DNA of 64,000 bases, taken from assembly GCA_040360365.1 (NCBI GenBank), contig CP136412.1; one strand, given 5' to 3'. Below the pieces are notes generated by a model. It saw only the letters and a program-made list of their open reading frames with translations. It had not been told where the DNA came from and ran no database searches. Below, piece after piece: positions 40,439 to 49,445 of the stretch (positions are counted from its first letter, which is position 1; each line of letters begins with the position of its first letter). This stretch comes from Arcanobacterium_A hippocoleae_A (GTDB taxonomy: Bacteria; Actinomycetota; Actinomycetes; Actinomycetales; Actinomycetaceae). Made by a program: the position numbers and the translations under genes.

Positions 40439-43400
40439 TCAGCCATTCCGACGGCGGAAGCGAACTGAAATCCCGGAAACACTGAGGAATGCCGCAATTA
40501 ACAGCAAACCAAACACACCAGCGCCGGTCTTTGCCAGCCCGGCACCAACCTTCTCTCCAGCTGCAGTGTCCGTGTCGAGAATCGGCACCTCCGGCTGCAC
40601 TGGTTTACCGCCAGGCTTTTCTCCAGGTTTTCCGCTTGGGTTATCCTGATTGCCAGTACCTGGATTAGTACCAGGATCGCTGCCGCCTGGGTTCACAGCC
40701 TTATTCGGGAAATCGTGAGTCCAGCCAGTTACCGCATTAGGGGCAACTTGCACCCCTGCCGCCCCCTCCTTCAGCTGCGCAGTTACCTGAGCGGTGTAGT
40801 TCGGCGCTACAGTTGGCTGTACACCCGGCTTGAGCAGCGTCGAACCGATTAGATAATCGAAATACTCCGAGTCAGGTATAGTGAAAGTCATCTTCGCATC
40901 ATCCCATATCGGTTCTTCCGGAGCTATCACTTTGCGGAAAGTATGAATCCACGGAATGAAATTACCCTCAGCGTCAAAGAAAGAATCTGCAAAATAGAAC
41001 CCGTCGGCCGGTACAGCCGTAAAGCCGAGCTTTTCACCCGGTTTTGCTTCATAAACTCCCGGTTCGATATTTTTACCCGCAACCTGATAGTTCACACCAT
41101 CAATTGCTGGAATCGTATATTTCAGCCCCTCATAAGCCGGCCCAATTGGATTTACAAGCTTCTTTTTCGGAGCAGTACCCTTAATAATCTGAAGTTCTCC
41201 AGCAGACATCACCTTTGAATCACCTACGCCAGGCTGTGCATTCAGACCTTCAAGACGAAGGTACTTAGCTTTCACATTCAAGGCAACAGTTTGCGCCTCA
41301 GCACCGCTAACAAAGGAACCAGCTGCGATCGGTTCACCCCAGCCCGCAGCATCTTCCGGCAGCTCTGCAGCAGCATAAATCTTAAAGTCTTTCACGCGGC
41401 CATTCACATTATTTTGACGCGGAGTGTAAACAAAACCGCACAGATTTACTGATTCGCCGCCAACTTGCAAATCAATATAGTGCGGAAAGTCTGGCGTACT
41501 CCCTTGCCACCGGGTATGCCAATAAGTATTCGGATCACCGTCGCCTGCCTTTTCTTTTGACCCATTAGGCTTTGGTTCACCAGACTTTTCTTCAGAATCA
41601 GCAGCAACAATCGCTGCCGGTGCAGCGGCAAGACCACAGACTGCCATTACCTTAACCCGCGCTTCAGAAGTTTCACCGCCTGCAGAAACTTTAAACACAA
41701 ATTCAGCATCCCCGAGATACCATTCAGGCTTTGCCGGGAAAGTCACTTCAGCAGAATCATTAGCCGGAATCGAATCAATTGTTTTTGGCGCTGATTCAAA
41801 TTCCCAACCGGATTTCTTCGGAGGCACTACTTTAATCCCCGTAAGCGGAACATCGGTACGATTCGTAACGGTTACAGTAATCGCCGCCATACCGGCAGCA
41901 TCGGCTGACGGATACGCCTTTGACGGATTAGCTTCTGCCGCTGCGCTAAAGGAACGGGTTGAGCTCTTAATTGTCCAAACATCATCAGTCATATCATCCG
42001 GGAACTGTACAACTTCACCAGCGCTTGGCTTGGTATTCTTATCCGTTCCGTTAAAAGTGCGGAAATCTACGTGTTCTTCAGTTCCCGCAGCCACTGCAAG
42101 ATGCTGCAGTGTTACAGCATTCACCACTTCGAAAGTGTCCTTACCAACTGGCAGCAGCATCCACTTCTGCGTATTACGCTCACTATAGTTACTATTACCA
42201 GCCTGGTTTCCGATATAGATCTTCGAGACATCCGCACATGGACGGGCTTCCGGACGAGCACCTACTTGCGTAACTGTTGATAGATGTTTATATCCAGAGA
42301 CAACCGAGAGGCATTGGTTTGTTGTCATGTTCTTTAACTGGTAGTAATGATCAGGTGTGGAAGTAAGCGTCCATTCGTCGTTACCGCCAAGCTTTGCATT
42401 ATCCAACAATTTGAGCGATTCACCATTTGGCTGCGAAATAGTATATAAACCATCAGCAAGCGGCTTCCGATTTACGTTCTCCCACATTGGGGAACGCTTA
42501 ATCTTGGCAACACGTTTTGCTTTAAAGTCAGCATAGGTTGGATTGTCGGCAGGATTTCCGCCCTTCCACGTAATTTGAGCTACATAACGCATCGCTTCAT
42601 AAATATCCGCTTCAACTTCATTTTCAGTCTGCTTCACACCGTTATCCGGCCAAATCGAGAGCTTCGCGCCGAGAATATTCTCAGTCTTCTTCACCACACC
42701 ATCGTTACCAGCAAATATATTCACTCCAAAGTTTGGATCGTCATATAAAAACGCAGGTCCGTTTGCTTGAATCGGATATGGATTTGCACGAGCAAAATAA
42801 AGTTTCAAATTTGCGTTTACTAGCTTGTAATCATCATTCGCAAGTTGATTTGCAGAACGTCCTGAACCAAGCCAATGCTCTACGATGATATCTTTATCGA
42901 GCGTCACTGCCTTTGTAGACACGATACCGTCATTCCAAATCCGCAGTTTCTTACCCTTATTTTTCACATACTTATTGATGTCGTTAATGAAGTATGTAAA
43001 CGCATCAGCACCCGTTGCCGCATCATTACCGGTCATCTTCTTTGCATATGCAGCTAGCTGCGGGTACGCAGCATAGTTGGCACCCATCAAATACTCATCT
43101 GCGCCCATATGCCAGTATTTGGTGGAGAACACGCCGTCGTACTCATCAATAAGCGTCTTGTAGAACTTCACTGCTTTCGGGTTAGTGATGTCAAGCCGAT
43201 CAGCGTTACCGCGCCCAGCTTGATCTTTCAGCTGGAAGTCGGGCAAGTTTTCAAGCCAAACATTCATATGCCCTGGCGAATTGATTTCTGGAATTACGTC
43301 AATTCCGTAAGAATCTGCTTTCTGCACAAACTTCTTCACATCATCACGTGAATAGTAAGAGAAAGTATTTGCTACCGGGTATGCATCAGACTTTAGCTTC

Positions 43401-44755
43401 ATTTCCATTAACACAGAATTAAGCTTCAAATCTGCCATTTCATTTAAGAATCGCTCAATCCACTCCGTAGAGAAATTAATCTGGCAGGCGCAGAGAGTAA
43501 CACCGCGTTCAGCATAGGCGGGCGCATCTGTAACCGAACCGCCGGGGAGAGTCAAGCTCTGACGCAGCATCTGCGAAAGTGTGCGCGTACCCCAAAATGC
43601 ACCGCGATTTTCCGCAGCAGTGATTTTCACTCCCGTATCGGAAATTTCAATCCTGTAACCTTCTTCACCGAAAGTATTCTTCTGAGATTCGTCGATTACA
43701 ATTTCAACACCTTTACCTGAACTAACACCCTTAATCGCAGCGCCTTCAGTATAAGCATTCAATTCGTCAACCAGCAGCTGCGCACTCTTTGCAAACGATT
43801 CAGGACGCACAACGGCAGCATCTTGGGTGAGAGTCCACGATCCATTTGTGCGTACAAAATCGTTTTTGAGTGATGGAATCGTAGCCGGTACCGGAACGCC
43901 ATGATATTCGTACTCGTAGTTTACGCTCTGTGCACCATAAAACTTGAAACCATTCTTCGGGGCAGCTACTACGGTTGTAGTGCCCGCTTTCAGAGTTTGT
44001 TCACCAGTTACAGCCGCATTGCCAATCTTGTATTCCACCCCTTCGACGGTTGGAATTATAATTTTTGCAGTGTCTTCACTTTGTGCCGGTTTTTTCGGGG
44101 TCACGATCGTTTCATTTTCAGCTGTTTTACAACTTCCCACTAAGCGAATTTCGCCGACGGAAGTGAGCTTTTGACTATTCACCAATGCAGACTTCGCCCG
44201 CAAAGTCACGAACTTTCCTGATTTTTCCGCATCGAATTTTACAAGCTGCGGGTCGTTTAAATCCTTGAATGTGCCGGCGGCAGCTTTCAAATTTTCCGTA
44301 AAAGCAGAATCTTGCGTAATTGCAGCGTCCGAAACATAAATTTCATACTGACCGACGATACCGTTCTTTGCACCTTCACCGCTGCTGCCCTGACGTTGAG
44401 TATATTCCAGTCCAGCGAAACTGCAACTTTGCAGATTCTCATCTTTATATGCACCCACCGTAATGAAATGCGGCCCAGGCGTTTCCCCGCCTGAATAATT
44501 GGTATGCCAATAGCTATTCACATTGCCATCAATTGCCGCTGCTGCCGGACCGCTCGGTTCCGGCTCGCCGCTGGTTTGTTCAGAATCAAAACCTGCAATA
44601 TACAAATCTGAACCGCTGATATATTTATCAACTGCAGGAGCAGCGAGCGCAGCCGGCGCAGCTGCCGTGCCGAACACACCTCCGCTCAAAATAACGAGCG
44701 CCGCTGAAACCCCGGCAACTATCCTTTTCCGAAATGCAAAATCAACGTTTTTCAC
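40439..44755 (-). CDS. Sortase-anchored multidomain GH20 glycosidase (hexosaminidase/lacto-N-biosidase-like)
   Basis: A 1438-residue extracellular enzyme. Order: signal peptide (to AALAA-PAV near residue 40); F5/8 type C carbohydrate-binding domain (about 50-225, with AIDGNVNSYWHTNYSGG); a small beta repeat with PTVEGVEYKIGN; the GH20 N-terminal domain; the GH20 barrel (about 415-760); a ricin-like domain (about 780-930, QPNGESLKLL ... CLSVVSG); an NPCBM-associated-like domain; a second F5/8 C domain (DGDPNTYWHTRWQG); two more beta repeats; a Pro/Gly linker; then the sorting signal LAKTG (about residue 1407), a helix and RFRRRNG. Catalytic Asp-Glu is HMGADEYLMG near residue 553. The GADEY form and domain set resemble lacto-N-biosidase. 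GTG 44755 with GAAGGAG at 5 nt. Intact over 4.3 kb. It would degrade host glycans at the cell surface. Confidence 0.88.
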   Translation of the reverse strand: MKNVDFAFRKRIVAGVSAALVILSGGVFGTAAAPAALAAPAVDKYISGSDLYIAGFDSEQTSGEPEPSGPAAAAIDGNVNSYWHTNYSGGETPGPHFITVGAYKDENLQSCSFAGLEYTQRQGSSGEGAKNGIVGQYEIYVSDAAITQDSAFTENLKAAAGTFKDLNDPQLVKFDAEKSGKFVTLRAKSALVNSQKLTSVGEIRLVGSCKTAENETIVTPKKPAQSEDTAKIIIPTVEGVEYKIGNAAVTGEQTLKAGTTTVVAAPKNGFKFYGAQSVNYEYEYHGVPVPATIPSLKNDFVRTNGSWTLTQDAAVVRPESFAKSAQLLVDELNAYTEGAAIKGVSSGKGVEIVIDESQKNTFGEEGYRIEISDTGVKITAAENRGAFWGTRTLSQMLRQSLTLPGGSVTDAPAYAERGVTLCACQINFSTEWIERFLNEMADLKLNSVLMEMKLKSDAYPVANTFSYYSRDDVKKFVQKADSYGIDVIPEINSPGHMNVWLENLPDFQLKDQAGRGNADRLDITNPKAVKFYKTLIDEYDGVFSTKYWHMGADEYLMGANYAAYPQLAAYAKKMTGNDAATGADAFTYFINDINKYVKNKGKKLRIWNDGIVSTKAVTLDKDIIVEHWLGSGRSANQLANDDYKLVNANLKLYFARANPYPIQANGPAFLYDDPNFGVNIFAGNDGVVKKTENILGAKLSIWPDNGVKQTENEVEADIYEAMRYVAQITWKGGNPADNPTYADFKAKRVAKIKRSPMWENVNRKPLADGLYTISQPNGESLKLLDNAKLGGNDEWTLTSTPDHYYQLKNMTTNQCLSVVSGYKHLSTVTQVGARPEARPCADVSKIYIGNQAGNSNYSERNTQKWMLLPVGKDTFEVVNAVTLQHLAVAAGTEEHVDFRTFNGTDKNTKPSAGEVVQFPDDMTDDVWTIKSSTRSFSAAAEANPSKAYPSADAAGMAAITVTVTNRTDVPLTGIKVVPPKKSGWEFESAPKTIDSIPANDSAEVTFPAKPEWYLGDAEFVFKVSAGGETSEARVKVMAVCGLAAAPAAIVAADSEEKSGEPKPNGSKEKAGDGDPNTYWHTRWQGSTPDFPHYIDLQVGGESVNLCGFVYTPRQNNVNGRVKDFKIYAAAELPEDAAGWGEPIAAGSFVSGAEAQTVALNVKAKYLRLEGLNAQPGVGDSKVMSAGELQIIKGTAPKKKLVNPIGPAYEGLKYTIPAIDGVNYQVAGKNIEPGVYEAKPGEKLGFTAVPADGFYFADSFFDAEGNFIPWIHTFRKVIAPEEPIWDDAKMTFTIPDSEYFDYLIGSTLLKPGVQPTVAPNYTAQVTAQLKEGAAGVQVAPNAVTGWTHDFPNKAVNPGGSDPGTNPGTGNQDNPSGKPGEKPGGKPVQPEVPILDTDTAAGEKVGAGLAKTGAGVFGLLLIAAFLSVSGISVRFRRRNG

Positions 44756-45052
44756 ATATGCTCCTTCGAACCGTGTGCGCATTGTGTTTTATTCCCTGTT
44801 TCACGATTAGCCCGCGGCGGAAAAAGTTTCTACTACCCCGCTGCGCTGTACCGGATAATCCGAAATACCGGCAGCAATCAGACGCAGATACCCGTAAAAT
44901 TCTTGCATCTATGCAATTATTTTCGAGAGCAGAAAACCACGCCGACGAGATATTCCAAGTATTCCATACCTCCCAGCTGCGCGCTAGCAAGATTCGAAAT
45001 TCGTGAAAGCATTTAATCCGCTTTGCACATTTGCAAGTCCGGAGAATATAAC

Positions 45053-45093
45053 TAACGACGGCTGCCCGGGAATATACCCTGCAGCCGTCGTTA
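45053..45093 (-). terminator. Terminator downstream of the purine permease
   Basis: Perfect 13-bp stem TAACGACGGCTGC / GCAGCCGTCGTTA with a 15-nt loop. Both arms contain the over-represented word TAACGACGG. It lies between the permease stop (45214) and the GH20 start. The 44783-45213 gap also has short ATGCATCCAATGCC-type repeats at 45150-45200. Confidence 0.8.
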
Positions 45094-45213
45094 AGAAAAA
45101 TGATTTTATTTCGCTGAAGCCCGCCAAACTAAATTTTCGGCGGCGCCAGCTTCAATGCCTTCCATGCCTACAATGCATCCAATGCCTAAATGCATCCAAT
45201 TCCGGATGGAAAA

Positions 45214-46703
45214 TCACTGCAGCAGCGCTGCCTGAATTGGACCAATCAGAAAATAGATTACGAAAAGCAAAGCCACCACCCACATCAGCGGATGAACTTT
45301 TCGGCCGCGTCCCATCACAGCTTCCATAATTACGTACGCAATAAAGCCCACACCAATCCCGACGGTAATCGAGTAACCGAACGGCATGAACGCAATCGTA
45401 AGGAATGCCGGTACTGCGATTGAGAAATCATTCCAGTTAATTTCGGAAACCTGCATCATCATCAATACACCGACGGCAACAAGAGCCGGAGCCGCTGCTT
45501 CACTTGGCACAAGCGCAGCAAGAGGTGCGAGGAAAGTTGAAAGCAGAAAGAAAAGTCCGGTGAAAACTGAAGCCAGGCCGCTGCGGGCGCCGTCGGCAAC
45601 ACCGGAAGTGGACTCGACGAATGACGTGTTCGAGGAAACACCGCCCATTCCGCCTGCGATTGCCGCAATTGAATCAACGAAAAGAATTGCACGTGTGCGG
45701 GGCGGATTTCCGGCTTTATCAAGCAGCTTCCCTCAGAAGCCACAGCCACCATTGTTCCCATTGTGTCGAAGAAATCTGCAAGCATTACGGTAAACGCAAG
45801 CACTGCCACAGTGACTACGCCGAGTTTTTGGAACGGACCAGTAATGGAGAATTGCCCGAGCGTATCAAAATGCGGAATCTGAATCAGTGAGTCTTGCACG
45901 GTCGGCACGGAGCTGGCCCAGCCGCCAAGATTTTCTTCACTTTTTGCACCGATATGCACTGCAGCTTCAAGGATAAAAGCAAGCACTGTGGTGGAAACAA
46001 TCCCAATTAAAATTGCTCCGGGCACGCGCCGCGCCATCAGAATAAATGTCAGGAAGAGACCCAGAATGAAAACAAACAGCGGCCAGGTGTCGATTGATCC
46101 GGCATTTCCGAAGTTGAGAAGTGTCGGACCGGCATTATTTCCTTTCACCAGCCCCGCATTGGAAAATCCAATCAGCGCAATAAACATGCCGATGCCGACG
46201 GAAATTGAGACACGTAAAAATTTTGGAATTGCGCGGAAAATTGCTTCACGCAAACCCGTGAGCACAAGCACGACGATGAAAATTCCTTCAATCACAATAA
46301 TTCCCATGCCGTCTGCCCAAGTCATACCCGGGATTTGTACGAGCATGTATGCCACTACCGAGTTCAACCCCAGTCCGGCCGCAAGAGCGAGCGGGAAGTT
46401 TGCGACGGCACCCATTAGCAGCGTCATTACGCCGGCAACAAGCGCGGTACCGGCAGCAATTGCGACGATATTCGCTTCTGTACCGCCGCCAAGAAATGCG
46501 CCGGTGGAGTCCGGACCGGAAAGGATTATTGGGTTGAGTACAAGGATGTACACCATTGAGAGGAAAGTGACGAAACCGCCGCGTAATTCACGGCTAACGT
46601 TGGTACCGCGTGCGGTGAGTTCAAAAATTTTTTCCAAAAAATTAGCGGATGAGTTGTTTTGATTTTTCTGCTTTGCATGAGCAGTGCCATTTGTTGTATT
46701 CAC
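45214..46703 (-). CDS. NCS2-family (AzgA-type) purine permease
   Basis: Imports adenine, guanine or hypoxanthine across the cytoplasmic membrane. AzgA-type landmarks: FELTARGTNVSRELRGGFVTFLSMVYILVLNP, the NFPLALAAGLGLNSVVAY and GLREAIFRAIP motifs, DFFDTMGTMVAV in the middle, then SSNTSFVESTSGVADGARSGLASVF and the last helices. Break near 45735 (GGAAG needing another A: EGKLLDKAGNPP) repaired to 1491 nt, 496 residues. The start is uncertain: GTG 46703 (VNTTNGTAH) is taken; the frame opens at 46733. No SD or purine riboswitch is visible upstream. Confidence 0.9.
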
Positions 46704-46904
46704 GCATCTAGTTTGCTCGAAGCGCAAAAACACCTCAAGGCACGCTCAAATTATGAGCGTAAACTGTACATATAGTGAGATTTGTGGGCGCGCAGTGTGC
46801 TTAGCATTACTTTCACGGCACGATTAAGCGGGTTCTCGTATTTTGTTTGTTTGCACGGGGAGGGGAGGAAAAAGCCGGCGGATTTAGTGAGTCTTGCGAT
46901 ATGA

Positions 46905-47020
46905 CGGGTTTAGTTGGGCTGCGGGTTTAGCGGGGTGGGCGGAACCGGTGGGTTTTAGTAAGGCGGGTGGTTTTAGTCAGGCTGCGGGTTTAGTCAGGCG
47001 GGCGGGTTTAGCGGATCTTG
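46905..47020 (+). repeat. Degenerate GGGTTTAG repeats
   Basis: About six imperfect copies of GCGGGTTTAG spaced 10-30 bp, with many GGG runs on one strand. It could form G-quadruplexes. The open frame across it (Gly/Ala-rich) is a by-product of the repeat and has no other support. Confidence 0.6.
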
Positions 47021-47084
47021 CGGCATGGCGTACGGCCGGGTGGGCAGTGAATGAACATCGTGCGGCGGGTGCTCGCGGGGATTT

Positions 47085-47570
47085 TGCTACCAGTTACGGC
47101 AGCTGATGCCCGCGGTAGCAACAAATTGTGCAGGTTCTTTTTAGCTGGGTCTGGTTCGGCCGGTTCCAAGCGGTGTTTTTGCACAGCGGTCAAGCTTGAT
47201 CTATGCAAAAACACCGCTTTCCACCCCAATAAACACCAGATACATTGCACCAACCCAAGTAATCAATCCGCAGCACCGTACAACCAACAGCAAGAACTCA
47301 TTCTCATTACGCAACTGGTGGCAAGAACTCGGGCTGTGGTTTTCACCGGCGGAAACGATTATATTTGCGCAGGTCACAGGCGTAAAGGAACGACGGTAAT
47401 CCCGTCGTTAATCAAAACTACCCATTTCGCCACCACTTACGTAACCACACAGGGCATCTCGCCACCAGTTACGTTAAAAAATACGGATTATGCCGCTACT
47501 TACGTTAGCCAAACTAGATCCCGCCACCAGTTACGTGACACTGGGAAGAGAAAATGCCGTCAGTTACATT
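47085..47570 (+). repeat. Dispersed non-coding element, copy E (hairpin module + array module)
   Basis: Hairpin module first (47103-47226), with a perfect 16-bp stem at 47168-47219. Then, after about 80 bp of unrelated sequence, the array module: a left arm at about 47305-47330 (TTACGCAACTGGTGGCAAG), a core with GCGCAGGTCACAGG and CCGTCGTTAATCAAAACTA, and four right-arm units (GCCACCACTTACGTAAC, GCCACCAGTTACGTTAAA, GCCGCTACTTACGTTAG, GCCACCAGTTACGTGAC) to about 47540. The order of modules is reversed relative to copy A, but the orientation is the same. Confidence 0.85.
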
Positions 47571-47677
47571 AGCCGGCACCTGCAGCACAAACAAACATAT
47601 AAAACGCCGTATAAATCAATTCATCACTGCAGAGAGCTGAAAACCGAAATCTTTAAAATCTTCAAAGATTTAGATAA

Positions 47678-48462
47678 TTATTCCGAATAATCAATTTCCA
47701 ATTCATCAACTACCGGAACGGATTCAACCCAAAGCTGGCTCTGGTGGCGGACATCCGTCTCTGAATGCGCACCGCAGCCATGATCAAGCGAAACTACACG
47801 CCCGTCGAAAGGGGACCATTCATTTGCGCACACCCCAAATATTTGCCGCGCACTCCCAGCCATCTTCAAAAATATCCGCACATAGAACAAGGGGCTTTCG
47901 CATCGCGCGTTGCCTGATTCCGCGGACCCGCATCAGAGCGGTACCAGCGGCGAAATGCTGCTTTCCGCCCGGAATCAGAAAGAACCCGTACACGGCCGAG
48001 ACCAATCTCCCATTGTTCTGCCGCGTCAAGATCCGCACCAGTTTCTTCATATCCTTGAATTAAGTCCGGATCATTGCGGTCCAGATTTGAATCATCCGGA
48101 TTATATGGAAGCCGATCAGACGGGCCGACATCCTGCGGTGTAAGCCGATCCGCCCACGGAACCCATTCCGGAGCAAGCAGCGCTTCATCTCCTGGGCGAA
48201 TCGAAATCTCATTTACCGTAACCTTGGTTTTCCGTGTAGCACGGGCAAGAGTAACAGTCCAATACCAGCCGCGATATCCCGGAAGCAAACATTCGAACGC
48301 GTGTGTAACCACGCGGTCTGCTTCCTGCCACATCCCGGCATGTTTCCCGATATTTTTCTCCGCCGTAGTCTCAGACAATGCTTCACGAGCCGCATCCACA
48401 GCTTCCGCAAGCACTTTTTCCTTTGCTACCCGCGCTTTTAGAAAAATCCGATTATTAGACAT
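47678..48462 (-). CDS. DUF3027 family protein
   Basis: Actinobacteria-specific conserved protein of unknown function. It starts MSNNRIFLKARVAKEKVLAEAVDAAREAL, continues with HAFECLLPGYRGWYWTVTLAR and PEWVPWADRLTPQDVGPSDRLPYNPDD, then the cysteine motif CSMCGYF, and finally FGVCANEWSPFDGRVVSLDHGCGAHSETD. The Cys/His residues could bind a metal. Break near 47874 (five Ts needing six) repaired to 786 nt, 261 residues. ATG 48462, SD AAGGA; it overlaps the end of the cold-shock gene by 8 nt, so the two are translationally coupled, an arrangement common in actinobacteria. Confidence 0.9.
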
Positions 48463-48828
48463 CAAAATCCTTCGCTAACTCACGCAGTGCCTGCGCAATA
48501 CGGCTCCCATGATCAGGATAACGGCCGCGCCGCAGCTGATCTGAGGATGCGTCGAGAATTTTGATTAAGTCTTCAATGAGCGGAAGAATCTCTTCCGGCT
48601 TCCGCCGTGCCTGCTCGGCGAGCGATTTTTCTTTGCAATCACAGAAACCTGCAGCGCTGCCGGACCGCGGCGTGTATCGCCAACACCGTATTCAACCCGC
48701 ACCCCCGGGCGCAAACGCACACCAAGCGGCACAGAACTCTTCGGGAGGTACACTTGGTTGCCGTCGTCACCTGCAATAAAACCAAAGCCCTTAGCGTCGT
48801 CAAAGAACTTCACTTTTCCAGTAGGCAC
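48455..48828 (-). CDS. cspB: Cold-shock protein with C-terminal helical extension
   Basis: Single-stranded nucleic-acid-binding protein. Residues 1-65 are a cold-shock domain: TGKVKFFDDAKGFGFIAGDDG with the RNP1-like KGFGFI, then QVYLPKSSVPLGVRLRPGVRVEYGV. The RNP2 position is unusual (VYLPKSS for VFVHxS). After one A is added at about 48630 the frame continues into a helical tail of about 55 residues (LAEQARRKPEEILPLIEDLIKIL...), repaired to 375 nt, 124 residues, and overlaps the DUF3027 start. Start GTG 48828 with GGAG at 7 nt. The long tail is typical of this actinobacterial subgroup. Confidence 0.88.
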
Positions 48829-49152
48829 TTCAAATCTCCATTCCGTTTTTTAAAGGCAAATCCTGCATTTGCTGCGTGACCTTGCTCGCTGCTGCACGCA
48901 TGAAAGCATATTCTACCTTTTTATTTTTATTTTGCACGCCTTGCAGACCTCACGCCCATTTAAATTCTACACACACTGTATCTGCACGATTACATACATT
49001 TTCTGCACTTTATAATATGTTCCGACAGCACATAAGGCTTCCGCAAGTTTAAGTCTTTACTCAGTATCTCATCTTTTTCCGCACTTCCCTAGTCCGTTTG
49101 CGATTTTCACAATCTTCTGCACTTTGGTGAGCGGAGAAACGCATCCGCTGCA

Positions 49153-49250
49153 CCCGAAACTGCTGTAAGAATACAGCAGAACGCGGGCTTTCGATTGCCT
49201 TGTACACCCTGCGAACCCGAAACTGCTGTAAGAATACAGCAGAACACGGG
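49153..49250. repeat. Duplicated 35-bp hairpin
   Basis: Two copies (49153-49187, 49216-49250) of CCCGAAACTGCTGTAAGAAT followed by ACAGCAGAAC(G/A)CGGG. Each folds with inner stem CTGCTGT/ACAGCAG and outer CCCG/CGGG. The rest of 48829-49440 contains no gene that I can support. Confidence 0.85.
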
Positions 49251-49445
49251 AGTACAGCGGAAAACAGCTGAATAAAATTACACCAAACACATCTTTCCGG
49301 TTCAGATTCACGCTACGCTCCTGGCGTGAGCGGAAAAAGCAAGAGAATTTTCGGGGTAACCCTTGATAGATTGATATAAATAAGAATATCCGATTGGAAT
49401 TAACCAATATTCGTACCTTGTATTGACTTAATAAAGGAGAAAGTA

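Noticed and set aside
46704..46900. Purine riboswitch upstream of the permease
   Set aside because: No purine-aptamer core or paired loops found; only a short CGCTCA/TGAGCG stem.
46894..47106. Gly/Ala/Trp-rich 70-codon open frame
   Set aside because: It is explained by the GGGTTTAG-type DNA repeat and runs into element copy E; no SD.
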